A stretch of 64,000 nt of DNA from an uncultured Oligoflexia bacterium (GCA_913058265.1 CAJXPQ010000013.1:1-64000); one strand, 5' to 3'. Counted from the first letter of the stretch, positions 36,410 to 45,630 are shown. Made by a program: numbers and translations. Notes: generated by a model from the sequence alone, not told the origin.

Positions 36410-37842
36410 TATAACTCCCATTCATGTACTGGTTTTCCCGAGTACTGGTTTTTAACGTAAGCTTCAAGTAATTCTTGAAACCTCTTGCCGTGCATATGAA
36501 TAAAGGCTTTCTGCCAAATGGCACCGTTAACACCTTTAACTAATCTTGGATAAATAACACCATCCATATAATAATCAACATCTTTTTTATCAATTCCACG
36601 CTTGAGTAAGGCACTCTTCACATGTGGAAAAATCTCATACTGTAAAAGGTTTTTCATATCGTGAAGCTTCCCATCAATCCACCTCACTTGACAGAAGAAA
36701 CTCTGGCGACTTGCTTTGTAGAAGTTATGTATTGCTTCATCAAAGCTAATTGCTGATTCTGGCGGTGTCTCTAAAGTTGCTAGGTAATCTACTAGGCCTA
36801 TAAAGAATGCCGAGTTTGCAATAGAATCAACAACTGTAGGGCCTGCGCTTGGTGTTCTCTGCTCAATTCGAAGGTGCTTTGATCCGTCAGGGTTATCTCC
36901 AATAATCGGTCTCGTCCAACGCCAGATAGTTCCGTTATGTAGTTTTAAGTGAGTTAAATCTTCTGCAGCACAGTCCTTACACTCAGGTAGTAGCAGTGGA
37001 TAATCTTCAAGATTTTCTTGAAAGAGCTCAAACATAGACTCTTTAAGATAATCATTTCCAAGTGTGACTCGCTTAACATTTTTACCATCATGATTCTTTG
37101 CTTCTAAATCAACTGCCTGTTCAAAAATAGCAATTCTAGATTCATCCCATAACTCTTTTCCAAAGAAATAAGGTGAATTTGCAGAAAGAGCAATCAGGAA
37201 AGGAGACGCAATCATAGAAGCATTATAATATCTCTTAGCATCTTTTTGATCGACACTTAAGTGAATTTGTAAACTTGTTGCTGCACATTCAGAGATAACA
37301 CTATCCATATACATATAAAGATTGTCTTTGCCTTCAAGTCTTATATACAGAGGCTTTCCCTCACGCATTTTCATAACTTGCTCATTCATTACGGCATAGC
37401 GGTTCTGAGGTGAGAGATATTGCATATCAAGCATATGAGGTCTAAGTGTAGGAAGGGTTCCTACTAACATGGCATGTTTATTATCTTTTTGAGCCTCTTG
37501 TTCGCATTTTTTCCAAATGCCAGTCATCTCATCTTTGAGCTTAGTTAAGCAATCACCGGTTAAGTCATAGGGCATACTGTTTATTTCAAAATTAAATTTA
37601 GCTATTTCTGGAACGACTTGTTCATCATTTAAACTTTCTAGGAACTCTGGAGAACATGGGTCTGGTAGCATATTCTCATCCACTAACCAAGCTTCCAACT
37701 CAATTCCTGTCTTGTGATTTCCACGACTAAACTTATCCTGATCAAACCACGACTTCAGTAGCTCTGTTTCCTCGACGAGTTTTTTACGAAATTCTTCCAT
37801 GTCTTCAGCAGTGTAGTCACTATGCTGAACTTCTTTTCCCAT
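36409..37842 (-). CDS. Glutamate-cysteine ligase-like protein (GCS2 family)
   Basis: 477 residues. Features of the GCS2/carboxylate-amine ligase family: KTGIELEAWLVDE near the start, FNFEINSMPYDL, ATSLQIHLSVD and LRIEQRTPSAGPTVVDS. GCS2 members join glutamate to cysteine or another amine using ATP; the acceptor is not shown here. GGAGG lies 5 bases before ATG. Coupled to the aspartoacylase-like gene, so ligase and hydrolase may act on one pathway. Confidence 0.85.
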   Translation of the reverse strand: MGKEVQHSDYTAEDMEEFRKKLVEETELLKSWFDQDKFSRGNHKTGIELEAWLVDENMLPDPCSPEFLESLNDEQVVPEIAKFNFEINSMPYDLTGDCLTKLKDEMTGIWKKCEQEAQKDNKHAMLVGTLPTLRPHMLDMQYLSPQNRYAVMNEQVMKMREGKPLYIRLEGKDNLYMYMDSVISECAATSLQIHLSVDQKDAKRYYNASMIASPFLIALSANSPYFFGKELWDESRIAIFEQAVDLEAKNHDGKNVKRVTLGNDYLKESMFELFQENLEDYPLLLPECKDCAAEDLTHLKLHNGTIWRWTRPIIGDNPDGSKHLRIEQRTPSAGPTVVDSIANSAFFIGLVDYLATLETPPESAISFDEAIHNFYKASRQSFFCQVRWIDGKLHDMKNLLQYEIFPHVKSALLKRGIDKKDVDYYMDGVIYPRLVKGVNGAIWQKAFIHMHGKRFQELLEAYVKNQYSGKPVHEWEL

Positions 37843-37885
37843 TCACGCCTCCATGAGGCACTATTATACCAAAACTTAGGAATAT

Positions 37886-38941
37886 TTAAAGATTATAAAA
37901 AGATCTAACTCTGCGAGTTATTTGATGAAAAATGAAGAAGAGCATGGTATATAAACAGATTGCAAAACTATGAACCCACAGATTATTAGGGTATTCACCT
38001 GTATAACTGAGTAACAAAGGTCCAAAGATCGGAATAAATAGAAATATGTAAAATAATTTATGAAACATAAAATAATACAGACAGTATTTACCTACTTTAT
38101 TAATCACAAAAAGATTTATTCCCGCCATTCTTTGCTCAATCCATAGCCCCCAAGATATAATTACTATGACAGAACACCAACTAGAAAGTGAGCCAAGTAA
38201 ATTAAAGGCCCAGTCATATTCGTGATAAAGAACATTAAATACTGTCACATAGTAATCAGGTGCAAAAAATCCAAAAAGAATAGTCCCGAGTAAAGCGACA
38301 ATAAAAGTTAAAAGAATAGATTTCTCTGAGAGACCCTTTCTATACAACAAGCCTAACCTCAGACCAATGAGGCTTGCAATTACAAATAAGTCTGGACGGC
38401 ACTCTAAGGAAAACTCTGCTCCAAAATGAGAGATGCCATATGCTTCCATACCAAAGCTTTCAGCAGAGCCAGGTAAAAATGGAATGACTCCAAGTAAAAT
38501 TAAAATTATCGAGACTGTATTTATAGAATATCTATATATTAGACGGTTAAGGGAGAAAAGGATTATCATCCATACTTGTAATGGATTGGGAGAAAGGGCC
38601 TCCGCTAAATTGGAGGAAATAAGAAAAGATTCTATTGTGAAAAATAAGAATAAGACAGCATATAGATTATCTCTTTTTTTATAATTGGAAATATTATCGT
38701 CTATTCTAAGGGCAGTTAAGTTAAAGGTAGCGAGTGCAATAAAAAGCTGTGTCGCCCAAGGACCAATAAATTTCATCAAATACAGAAGTGTACTAGACAT
38801 AGGAATTGGTGAGTCGAAGGGGGGGAAATAAAAATACTTAACAAAGATCATATTAGAAAAAAAGATATAGTGCTCTAAAACGGCAAATATAACTAAGATA
38901 CCTCTAATAAAATCAAATGTATTCAAACGAGTACTACTCAA
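37886..38941 (-). CDS. OpgC/acyltransferase-like multi-TM protein
   Basis: About 351 residues with some ten transmembrane helices. The start FDFIRGILVIFAVLEH resembles the first helix of acyltransferase-3, OpgC and DUF1624 proteins (D-x-x-RG...H), which transfer acyl groups to surface glycans. The ORF can start at 39007, but TTG at 38941 has GGAG upstream, avoids a 74-base overlap and starts just before the first helix. Last gene of the prepilin-speE-like operon. Confidence 0.7.
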   Translation of the reverse strand: MSSTRLNTFDFIRGILVIFAVLEHYIFFSNMIFVKYFYFPPFDSPIPMSSTLLYLMKFIGPWATQLFIALATFNLTALRIDDNISNYKKRDNLYAVLFLFFTIESFLISSNLAEALSPNPLQVWMIILFSLNRLIYRYSINTVSIILILLGVIPFLPGSAESFGMEAYGISHFGAEFSLECRPDLFVIASLIGLRLGLLYRKGLSEKSILLTFIVALLGTILFGFFAPDYYVTVFNVLYHEYDWAFNLLGSLSSWCSVIVIISWGLWIEQRMAGINLFVINKVGKYCLYYFMFHKLFYIFLFIPIFGPLLLSYTGEYPNNLWVHSFAICLYTMLFFIFHQITRRVRSFYNL

Positions 38942-40499
38942 TCCTAAACTCCATTTGAGGTTTAAAGAGTGAATGTATCTTAGATGACCTTTTATATAAT
39001 TCTGCATAATGCGTCGTACGCTCTACAAAGTTGATTAAGACTTTATTACTGAGGTACTTTTGATATGAACTAATATCTACCTTCAGGTCTAATTCCCTTT
39101 TAGTTGCCATAACAAATGTTTCGAAGCGACCATAGATTTTAATTTGCTTAAAGCCTGAAGCTTGCAATGTATTTAATAGGATAGCCTGAACTTCTTTTTC
39201 TTGATCGTTGTCACTAATATGGAATGGAAAATCAAAAGTGAAGACTCCCTTATTTGAAAGACGGCTTATGACAAGTTGATAAAATTCCTTACTATATAGG
39301 TTACCCAGTTCAAAGGATGAAGGAAAAGGAAAGTCAGCAACAATAAAATCATACCTCTCGTTAGTATTTCTTAAGTAGGATAGGGCATCTTGATGAACAA
39401 TCTCAACAAAGTCTTTAATTTGATTATAGTTATTCATTTGATTCACTAAGGGACCATTTTTAGCTAAATTAATGATCGCCTCATCAAGCTCTACTACTTT
39501 TAATACTTTGAGCTCAGGCAAGCGACTTAATTCTCGCGCCACACCTAAATCCCCTCCACCAAGAATCAGAACTTTCTTAGGTTTAATCCCGGTATAAATC
39601 AAAGGGAAAAAGCTTATTGTTTGATGATAAATAATTTCAGTATCTGAAAAAAATTGAACTTTGCGATTTAAATATAAGCCCCAACGACTATCCTTAGGAT
39701 TAAATTGGTACATACTAGCAGGTACGATATCTATTTCTTGGTAACGTGATTCAATAGATATGATTTTATCATTTGAAGGTAGAGAGTCAAAGAGTTTTCC
39801 CAAGTTTTGGATTGTTACAATATCATATCCGAGATAGTTTATTTTTTTTACAAGACCTAGATTTGAACTATAAAAAGCAAGAATGACGAGAGCACATCCA
39901 AAAACAAGTGACTTTACTAAGAGATTGAGCAGGGTCACCTTCAGAATAGACTTAGAAAATATAAAATATACGATAAAATTTAAAGTGCTTATAATTGCGC
40001 ACAAGAATAAAATCTTCTCTGAGCTATAGAATATTTCGACAGCAATAATACTTGCAAATAGACTTCCGAAATAATTTAGAAAGAGAAGTATATTCTCTCT
40101 TTCAGGTAGCAAGGTTATTAAAAGAGGTAGCTCCAGTCCTGTTAAAAAGGCAAAAGGAACAAGTAGGATCACCAATAATACAATCCATCCATAAGGACCT
40201 AGTTGATTCACACTCTCACTAAATAGCTCTGCTAATCCTAATAAAACAGGCATCAGACATATTTTAATAGATAATAAGAATTCAACTCGAAAGAAAAGTT
40301 TCCAATTGACATTTTTCAGTTTTGAGACGAATAGTGAACTTAATCCTAAAAATAATACAAAGACTGTTAAGGCTCCAACTTGTGAATAAAGTTCCATTTT
40401 ACTTAGAAGAGAAATTTTCTTACATATAACAGAATAAACGACGAAAGAATTAAAAGCGACAATCGACGTAACAAAATATATGAATCGATTACTGACCAA
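38934..40499 (-). CDS. Multi-TM plus spermidine-synthase-like methyltransferase-fold protein
   Basis: About 521 residues. Residues 1-210 hold roughly seven hydrophobic helices including GLELPLLITLLPE; residues 280-520 form a spermidine-synthase domain with VLILGGGDLGVAREL, VVELDEAI, HQDALSYLR and VADFPFPSSFELGNLYSKEFY. Aminopropyltransferases move the aminopropyl group of decarboxylated SAM to a polyamine; the membrane-fused form may act at the membrane. speD is at 44838. Start: GTG 40508 or TTG 40499; GAAGG fits TTG with 8 bases spacing. Confidence 0.82.
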   Translation of the reverse strand: MVSNRFIYFVTSIVAFNSFVVYSVICKKISLLSKMELYSQVGALTVFVLFLGLSSLFVSKLKNVNWKLFFRVEFLLSIKICLMPVLLGLAELFSESVNQLGPYGWIVLLVILLVPFAFLTGLELPLLITLLPERENILLFLNYFGSLFASIIAVEIFYSSEKILFLCAIISTLNFIVYFIFSKSILKVTLLNLLVKSLVFGCALVILAFYSSNLGLVKKINYLGYDIVTIQNLGKLFDSLPSNDKIISIESRYQEIDIVPASMYQFNPKDSRWGLYLNRKVQFFSDTEIIYHQTISFFPLIYTGIKPKKVLILGGGDLGVARELSRLPELKVLKVVELDEAIINLAKNGPLVNQMNNYNQIKDFVEIVHQDALSYLRNTNERYDFIVADFPFPSSFELGNLYSKEFYQLVISRLSNKGVFTFDFPFHISDNDQEKEVQAILLNTLQASGFKQIKIYGRFETFVMATKRELDLKVDISSYQKYLSNKVLINFVERTTHYAELYKRSSKIHSLFKPQMEFRIE

Positions 40500-41124
40500 T
40501 GAACACACCTTCTATATAGAGCTGTATATTTGGAGCCAACACTACAAAACAGATAGGGACTACAGCGATATAAAGATATTTTCGATATTGAATTCCATGC
40601 TCTTTGAAGACCAGATAGCAAGCAATACAAAGGTTTAGAAGTGCAATGATCAGGCTTGTATTTAGTAATCCCAAAAAAGGTAAAAAGAATAAAGGGAAAC
40701 AGACGCCAGCAAAGCACATACCTAAATAATCACTACCCAGCGTATCTAATTTATTTTCTGACTGACTTATAAGCATTGGAAGCTCTATTCCAGATAAAAT
40801 AGCAATCAATATGACTAAGCCATAACTTAGCCACTTGGCGATGATAAATGGAAAATAATCAATAAATACAAAGGGAAGAAAAACCGATGTAGCGCCAAAA
40901 AAACTTAATAAGAACTCAACATGGAATAGTTTAATCTTTTTAATTTCTTTTACTTTAAACTCATAAAGAAGAGCACCGAATCCTAAAAAAAAAATAAATA
41001 ATCCAGTCGTAATAATATATTGTTCGACTAGTTGACCAAAAAGAATTGTAAAAACATGGGAAAGACAAAACTCATAGCTTAAGCTAGCGAAAGCTAAGGT
41101 AAAGGTAAGGATTCGATGATACAT
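40489..41124 (-). CDS. Membrane protein paralogous to the N-terminus of the 38934 protein
   Basis: 211 residues from ATG 41124 (TAATG overlap with the prepilin gene). About seven transmembrane helices, with LFHVEFLLSFFGA and LSGIELPMLIS matching FFRVEFLLSIK and LTGLELPLLIT of the downstream protein, so it is a duplicated membrane domain without the synthase domain. It probably forms a complex with its neighbour. Known function: none. Confidence 0.75.
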   Translation of the reverse strand: MYHRILTFTLAFASLSYEFCLSHVFTILFGQLVEQYIITTGLFIFFLGFGALLYEFKVKEIKKIKLFHVEFLLSFFGATSVFLPFVFIDYFPFIIAKWLSYGLVILIAILSGIELPMLISQSENKLDTLGSDYLGMCFAGVCFPLFFLPFLGLLNTSLIIALLNLCIACYLVFKEHGIQYRKYLYIAVVPICFVVLAPNIQLYIEGVFIGQ

Positions 41125-42248
41125 TATGGGATGAAACCACCACCACCGCCCCAACTACTAGGGTCAAAACATGAATTATCACAACCATCACCATTTGAAT
41201 CAATTGGATACTGCCCACTAGGACAACTTATATCTGAAGTACACGTTACAGTTGTATCTCGAGATGCAATACCAACATCACCTGAGTTTGGATCGATATA
41301 GGCAGTCCCGTCTCCAGCTCCATAGCATTTCACACAATTAAAGAATGCCTGACTTTCAAACTTATAACACTTTGCTTTACCACATGTTGAGTTCATTGGT
41401 TTGGTAAAATGCCCTGCTCTTACTTCTTCAAAACCGGCACGACAATTAAAACCACCTGTTTCTGGGTTTCTATAATCACCGCCCTGGGAAAAAGAGCCAC
41501 CAAAAACACAATAACTATGTTCTTCAATTGGCGTACACTCTACAGTATCTTCATTAAACTCCATCGTTAAAACAATATTCCCATCACGATCAAAAGAGTT
41601 CGTGGCTTCACATGCCCCTCTCAGTGCAGATGAGACTGCACTTCCTACATCACTAAAACATCGATCGACTTGATTTGCAGGTACGATTGGAAATTCAGCA
41701 GGGTTTGGACTTGCTCCTGTTCCTACGAAAGCTTTAACTGTTACGAATCGATTAATTTGTCTTTCGCCTGTAGGGTCATTAGCAACCTTTCTCTTGGCAA
41801 ATAAAAACTTCAGTCTAATATCGGCAGGTTTTCTTGTTTTTCCTGCTGGAGTATCAACTGTCTCAAAGCCAACAACATCCATTTGTAGTAATTTTAACCT
41901 GCCTCCTAAAAACTCAGTCACATCAGATTCAAAATATGTTTTAGTGTCTATAATATTACCGTCTTCATCCTTAGAGAAGCGAACAATCGGACCAAATGGA
42001 ACAGGAGTGTCCTCTGTAGCATTTACTAAGTTCCCCCCAGGGATTGAAGCAAGAGTATCAACACATGTATCAGAGCTTAAAAAGAATTGTTGCAGCTGAT
42101 TTGTGACTTGTAACATTTCCATCGTGTACATAGATTCAACGCTTGCATCTTTGCTCATTTTAGATATCTGCATAAATCCAATCGCTACCGCACCCATCAT
42201 TCCCATAGCTACGATAACTTCAATCAGAGAAAATCCACTTTGAACCAC
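41124..42248 (-). CDS. Prepilin-like (type IV pilin/pseudopilin) protein
   Basis: About 374 residues. N-terminal SGFSLIEVIVAMGMMGAVA is a prepilin peptidase site and methylation motif (cleavage before Phe, Glu at +5). GTG at 42248 gives a short leader (MVQSG) with AGGA 8 bases upstream; the ATG at 42317 would give an unusually long leader and overlap the divergent gene, so it is rejected. The C-terminal domain is Cys-rich (CYGAGDG, TCTSDISCP, DGCDNSCFD). A minor pilin or type II-like secretion pseudopilin. Confidence 0.85.
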   Translation of the reverse strand: MVQSGFSLIEVIVAMGMMGAVAIGFMQISKMSKDASVESMYTMEMLQVTNQLQQFFLSSDTCVDTLASIPGGNLVNATEDTPVPFGPIVRFSKDEDGNIIDTKTYFESDVTEFLGGRLKLLQMDVVGFETVDTPAGKTRKPADIRLKFLFAKRKVANDPTGERQINRFVTVKAFVGTGASPNPAEFPIVPANQVDRCFSDVGSAVSSALRGACEATNSFDRDGNIVLTMEFNEDTVECTPIEEHSYCVFGGSFSQGGDYRNPETGGFNCRAGFEEVRAGHFTKPMNSTCGKAKCYKFESQAFFNCVKCYGAGDGTAYIDPNSGDVGIASRDTTVTCTSDISCPSGQYPIDSNGDGCDNSCFDPSSWGGGGGFIP

Positions 42249-42283
42249 TTTACTTTTCCTACCAAAAGATAGAAATTTGAAGA

Positions 42284-42835
42284 ATGAATAGTATTTATTT
42301 AATTTTAAGTCTTTCATTTATCATCATCCCATTAAAGAGCTTTGGGTCTCCCCATTTTAGTCAACTAAATCCAAAGCTTCAGCAGTTATTCTGGCAACGG
42401 TATACAAGTTGGTCTGTAAATCATTTTACCACAATTACACCAAAACCTGCTTCAAATGACTATGTTTTTTCTGGTCATAAAGAGTTAAAAATAAGTACGA
42501 TACTCTTTCCCTTAAATAAACTTAAGAATGAGGGCCTATACCTTCTCTGTACTTTAGAAAAAAATACTGAGATATGCATGGATATGGAGTTTACCTGGGA
42601 GCCTACGCAGTGCCCAAAAAAATTGACAATTCTAGGCAATAGTACTTATCCATCTCCCCCTGATAAATGCTTTAAGACAGAGGATTATATAAAAGTTGAA
42701 CTAAACTCTCCTAGACCTATCCTCTTTGATAAGATTGCAAAATATATCGTAAATTTACATACAAGTGAATTTAGTCTTCCACCAAGTGGACTCATCTGGA
42801 AACAAGACAAAACTCAATTTTACCTCTATTATTAA
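42284..42835 (+). CDS. Secreted protein of unknown function
   Basis: 183 residues with a signal peptide ending KSFG. Four Cys are visible (LLCTLE, EICMDM, TQCPK, DKCFK). The C-terminus ends FYLYY. First of three plus-strand genes that run divergently from the prepilin operon; no strong Shine-Dalgarno. Not recognised. Confidence 0.65.
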   Translation: MNSIYLILSLSFIIIPLKSFGSPHFSQLNPKLQQLFWQRYTSWSVNHFTTITPKPASNDYVFSGHKELKISTILFPLNKLKNEGLYLLCTLEKNTEICMDMEFTWEPTQCPKKLTILGNSTYPSPPDKCFKTEDYIKVELNSPRPILFDKIAKYIVNLHTSEFSLPPSGLIWKQDKTQFYLYY

Positions 42836-42851
42836 TTTATAAAGGAAAAAT

Positions 42852-43664
42852 ATGAATAGCAATGAAATATTAGAGCAACTAAAAGCCTTAAAAGATCGAA
42901 TAGAATCCTATATCAAAACAAATAAGAAAAAGAGCAACCTCATTGGGATAGTATTCGTCCTACTTAGTTGTACTTTTATGTTCTTCTTACCTCATCTTAT
43001 TGGAACAGGAAACTCACCTAAAGAGATTAAAAATATCAGAAAATCATTTCCAAAACAAATACCAAGTCCTAATTCGAAGCCAGCAATAAAAAGCGAAGTA
43101 ACTGAAAAAAGACCCAATCAGAGTGGCCAAAAAAACTTAGAAGATGAAAAAAGACCACAAGGAAAGGTTCCATTAGAAAAGCTACCTACATCAAAAAAAC
43201 ATAAGATATTAAAAAGCATCGAATCAAAAATACAACTTGCTAATTTCATCAAAGAGACAAAAGTAATTCCTCTCGCCCCTAAAGGTTACAAGACAAAGGT
43301 CTTCCAAGAGAGTCATAAGAACGTTAATGCATTTTCTGCATTTCACCCTAGAAAAGATGTTGAAATTAATACTGTTGTATCCCAAGTTCCACTTGATGAA
43401 GAAGATCTTGAAAATGCAGCATTTGAAATTGTTAATATCTCAGGGGATGAATTTTATCCTGTAAAAGATCATAAACTCTCACATCCTAAATTGGAAAAGA
43501 TTGTTGTCTTTGAGTATGATGATGAAAACCCAATTTATGCCGTTCATGCAAAAATAAAGAATAGCACGAAGGAAGTTTTAATTACTGTTCATGGTAAAGG
43601 ATCTGATATGAAGTCGGAGCTAGAAGCAATTAAACGAGAATTCTCTAAGATGGAAATTAAATAA
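42852..43664 (+). CDS. Single-TM protein with Lys/Pro-rich linker
   Basis: 270 residues. One hydrophobic helix (about 34-54, IGIVFVLLSCTFMFFLPHLIG) follows a short positively charged cytoplasmic start. A charged, Lys/Pro-rich linker (55-120) leads to a soluble C-terminal domain with VISQVPL-like acidic segments that would lie in the periplasm. Layout resembles accessory pilus or secretion proteins, but no homologue is recognised. AAAGGA 5 bases before ATG. Confidence 0.65.
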   Translation: MNSNEILEQLKALKDRIESYIKTNKKKSNLIGIVFVLLSCTFMFFLPHLIGTGNSPKEIKNIRKSFPKQIPSPNSKPAIKSEVTEKRPNQSGQKNLEDEKRPQGKVPLEKLPTSKKHKILKSIESKIQLANFIKETKVIPLAPKGYKTKVFQESHKNVNAFSAFHPRKDVEINTVVSQVPLDEEDLENAAFEIVNISGDEFYPVKDHKLSHPKLEKIVVFEYDDENPIYAVHAKIKNSTKEVLITVHGKGSDMKSELEAIKREFSKMEIK

Positions 43665-43668
43665 TAGA

Positions 43669-44634
43669 TTGAAACCAGCAAACGGCCTCATTATAAATTC
43701 AAATGTTGATCTTATTTGGTTCTTAGTCCCAGGCCTATTCGTCACTGTCTTTTTCCATCTCACAAATACAGAACTATCAAATGCAATGACCTTATTTCTG
43801 CTGCTCGTTATAGATAATGGACACGTGTACACGACTTTCTTAAGATCACTCTATGAGCCCAATAAATTTACTGATCATCTTAAGAAATACTATCTCTTTA
43901 TTTTTTGCTTTATCTCCATAGGCGCAGCGATACACTTCACGAGTCCGCTTTTCCTCTGGCGCTTTGCATTCTATGCAACAGTCTTTCACTATATAAAACA
44001 AAATATTGGTATTTTAAAACTCCTTTTGCCAAAGGATGACAAGAAAGACTCTATAAATATTTATACGCTCTACATCTTGCAATTAATTGCTGTCTTTGGA
44101 ATACACTTAAAACCAGATGCAAAGATAGAATACTATAGTGCAAATGATATTTGGAATTTTGAGAATGAAGTACTTTTCAATTACACGATTATTCTATATT
44201 CCATCATCGTACTTCTTTATCTACTTTATTTATGCCAACAACTTAAACTGAATAAAGATCTACTTCCTGGACACTTCTTCGTCCTAGTTACAGCAATTTT
44301 ATTTTCTCTTTACTCTATAAGTGGGCTTAATCTAAATCACTACCTGCTGGCACTAATTGCATCCCACGGTATTCCCTATATGTTTCTCATAAAAGGAAAG
44401 TTGAAGAGTCGTATTCCTTACCTTAATATTATCACCGTGTTTACCGTTGCTCTTGTCTTTGGATTCCTTGAGAATTACTATGAAGATAACTTCATCAATT
44501 TTTCGAATGAAACAAGTAAGAGTCTCATGAACTCGCTATTTTCAACACTTCTTCTTGTCCCGCTTTTTTCACATTTTTTCTTTGATACTTATATTTGGAA
44601 ATGGGACTCAAAAGAAGTGCTACTTACTGATTAA
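43669..44634 (+). CDS. Multi-pass membrane protein of unknown function
   Basis: 321 residues, about eight to nine transmembrane helices. Conserved-looking polar motifs within helices are DNGHVYTTFLRSLYEP, FHYIKQNIGI and ASHGIPYMFL, giving several buried His residues that could bind metal or haem, in the manner of His-rich membrane oxygenases; this is inference. The start is TTG, with no convincing ribosome site, 4 bases after the previous stop, so it may be coupled by overlap. Confidence 0.7.
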   Translation: MKPANGLIINSNVDLIWFLVPGLFVTVFFHLTNTELSNAMTLFLLLVIDNGHVYTTFLRSLYEPNKFTDHLKKYYLFIFCFISIGAAIHFTSPLFLWRFAFYATVFHYIKQNIGILKLLLPKDDKKDSINIYTLYILQLIAVFGIHLKPDAKIEYYSANDIWNFENEVLFNYTIILYSIIVLLYLLYLCQQLKLNKDLLPGHFFVLVTAILFSLYSISGLNLNHYLLALIASHGIPYMFLIKGKLKSRIPYLNIITVFTVALVFGFLENYYEDNFINFSNETSKSLMNSLFSTLLLVPLFSHFFFDTYIWKWDSKEVLLTD

Positions 44635-44777
44635 TTTAGCTGCTTAATCAAACTCCCCATTTCCTTATCAGATAACTTAAAAGGCCATGGTGGCATCTGC
44701 TTTTCTTTTACTAAGTGCATGATGGTACCTGCTTGCTGCTTTACGAGTCCAGATCGTCCTAAAAGACTATTCTCCCT
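44631..44777 (-). pseudogene. Remnant of a cytochrome c-type protein C-terminus
   Basis: Minus-strand translation from an in-frame stop at 44780 gives about 48 residues with no start codon, ending at 44631. The segment GTIMHLVKEKQMPPWPFKLSDKE resembles the methionine haem-ligand end of class I cytochrome c (MPPWP...LSD.E..L), but no CxxCH is present. The rest of the gene is missing and the stop overlaps the plus-strand gene. Function lost. Confidence 0.5.
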
Positions 44778-44837
44778 CTACACACCTATGTTTATACTGA
44801 ATTAAAAGGTAACTCTAGAAATTTTCTCTAGAAGACT

Positions 44838-45614
44838 TTAATACAAATGGTAAACTTCGCGCATTTCATCGTATAAGAATTTCATTTTTTGATCAATCTC
44901 AGGGTGATTAATATCTTCTTGATGGTAAACAAATCTTTCTGGTCCAAATTGCTTGGCCATAAGTTTCGTCTGCCAGATATTATCACGTGGCATATTTAAG
45001 TCTGAATGAAACTCGAAGTCTTTCATGACTTCAGGAGAGATAAAGTCTTGGATGGAGTTAAAGTACTCATCATTATAAATCTTTTTTCCACTTTCTTGTC
45101 TTGTGTAACCACGAACGACGTAATCGATATAAACAACATCACATTCAAATGATTCAAATAAATAATTAATTGCACTTAACGGAATAATATCTCCACAAGT
45201 GGCAATATCAAAGTCGACTCTATAAGTACAAATACCGTTTGGCGCTGAAGCATCAGGATAAGTATGACTTGTGAGGTGTGACTTTGTAAGGTGAGACTTC
45301 ACAGCAGAACCCTGGGAAACTGTTTCCCATTTCCCGCCTTGAGTATCACTCATTAAAGTCATTGTTGAGGCACCGACAGGGTCATAATCCATTTTAGATT
45401 CAGAAATAATATCTGAGTCTATCATTTCGCAAATTTTTCTAGAGATTTTTAAAATTTTATCGGAGTTATACTTCTTATCAATCCAGTTTATATATTCTTC
45501 TTTTTGCTTATCATCGAAAGTGATACAAAAATCATATAAATTAAAAGAGAGTATTTTTGTTAAATTGTTAAAACCCGATAACTTTATCTTTTCTGCGGAT
45601 GAAACGAATGCCAT
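44838..45614 (-). CDS. speD: S-adenosylmethionine decarboxylase (E. coli-type SpeD)
   Basis: 258 residues from the ATG at 45614 (a TTG at 45629 is alternative). The processing and active site LTKSHLTSHTYPD contains the Ser that becomes the pyruvoyl group after self-cleavage at Lys-Ser, followed by ICTYRVDFDIATCGDIIPL, VIDYVVRGYTR-like and NIWQTKLM segments as in E. coli SpeD. It makes decarboxylated SAM, the aminopropyl donor for spermidine. A spermidine-synthase-like gene is at 38934. Confidence 0.93.
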   Translation of the reverse strand: MAFVSSAEKIKLSGFNNLTKILSFNLYDFCITFDDKQKEEYINWIDKKYNSDKILKISRKICEMIDSDIISESKMDYDPVGASTMTLMSDTQGGKWETVSQGSAVKSHLTKSHLTSHTYPDASAPNGICTYRVDFDIATCGDIIPLSAINYLFESFECDVVYIDYVVRGYTRQESGKKIYNDEYFNSIQDFISPEVMKDFEFHSDLNMPRDNIWQTKLMAKQFGPERFVYHQEDINHPEIDQKMKFLYDEMREVYHLY

Positions 45615-45630
45615 TGACCTAAACCTCAAT

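Noticed and set aside
38942..39007. Longer start (39007) for the acyltransferase-like gene
   Set aside because: The extra 22 residues overlap the upstream gene in coding sequence and are not hydrophobic; TTG 38941 has a GGAG.
42249..42317. Longer start (ATG 42317) for the prepilin gene
   Set aside because: It would overlap the divergent gene and give an unusually long leader; GTG 42248 has a ribosome site and a typical short leader.
44814..44832. TCTAGA...TCTAGA dyad as a regulatory site or terminator
   Set aside because: A 6-base self-palindrome twice in an AT-rich gap; no T-run and no partner gene, so probably chance.
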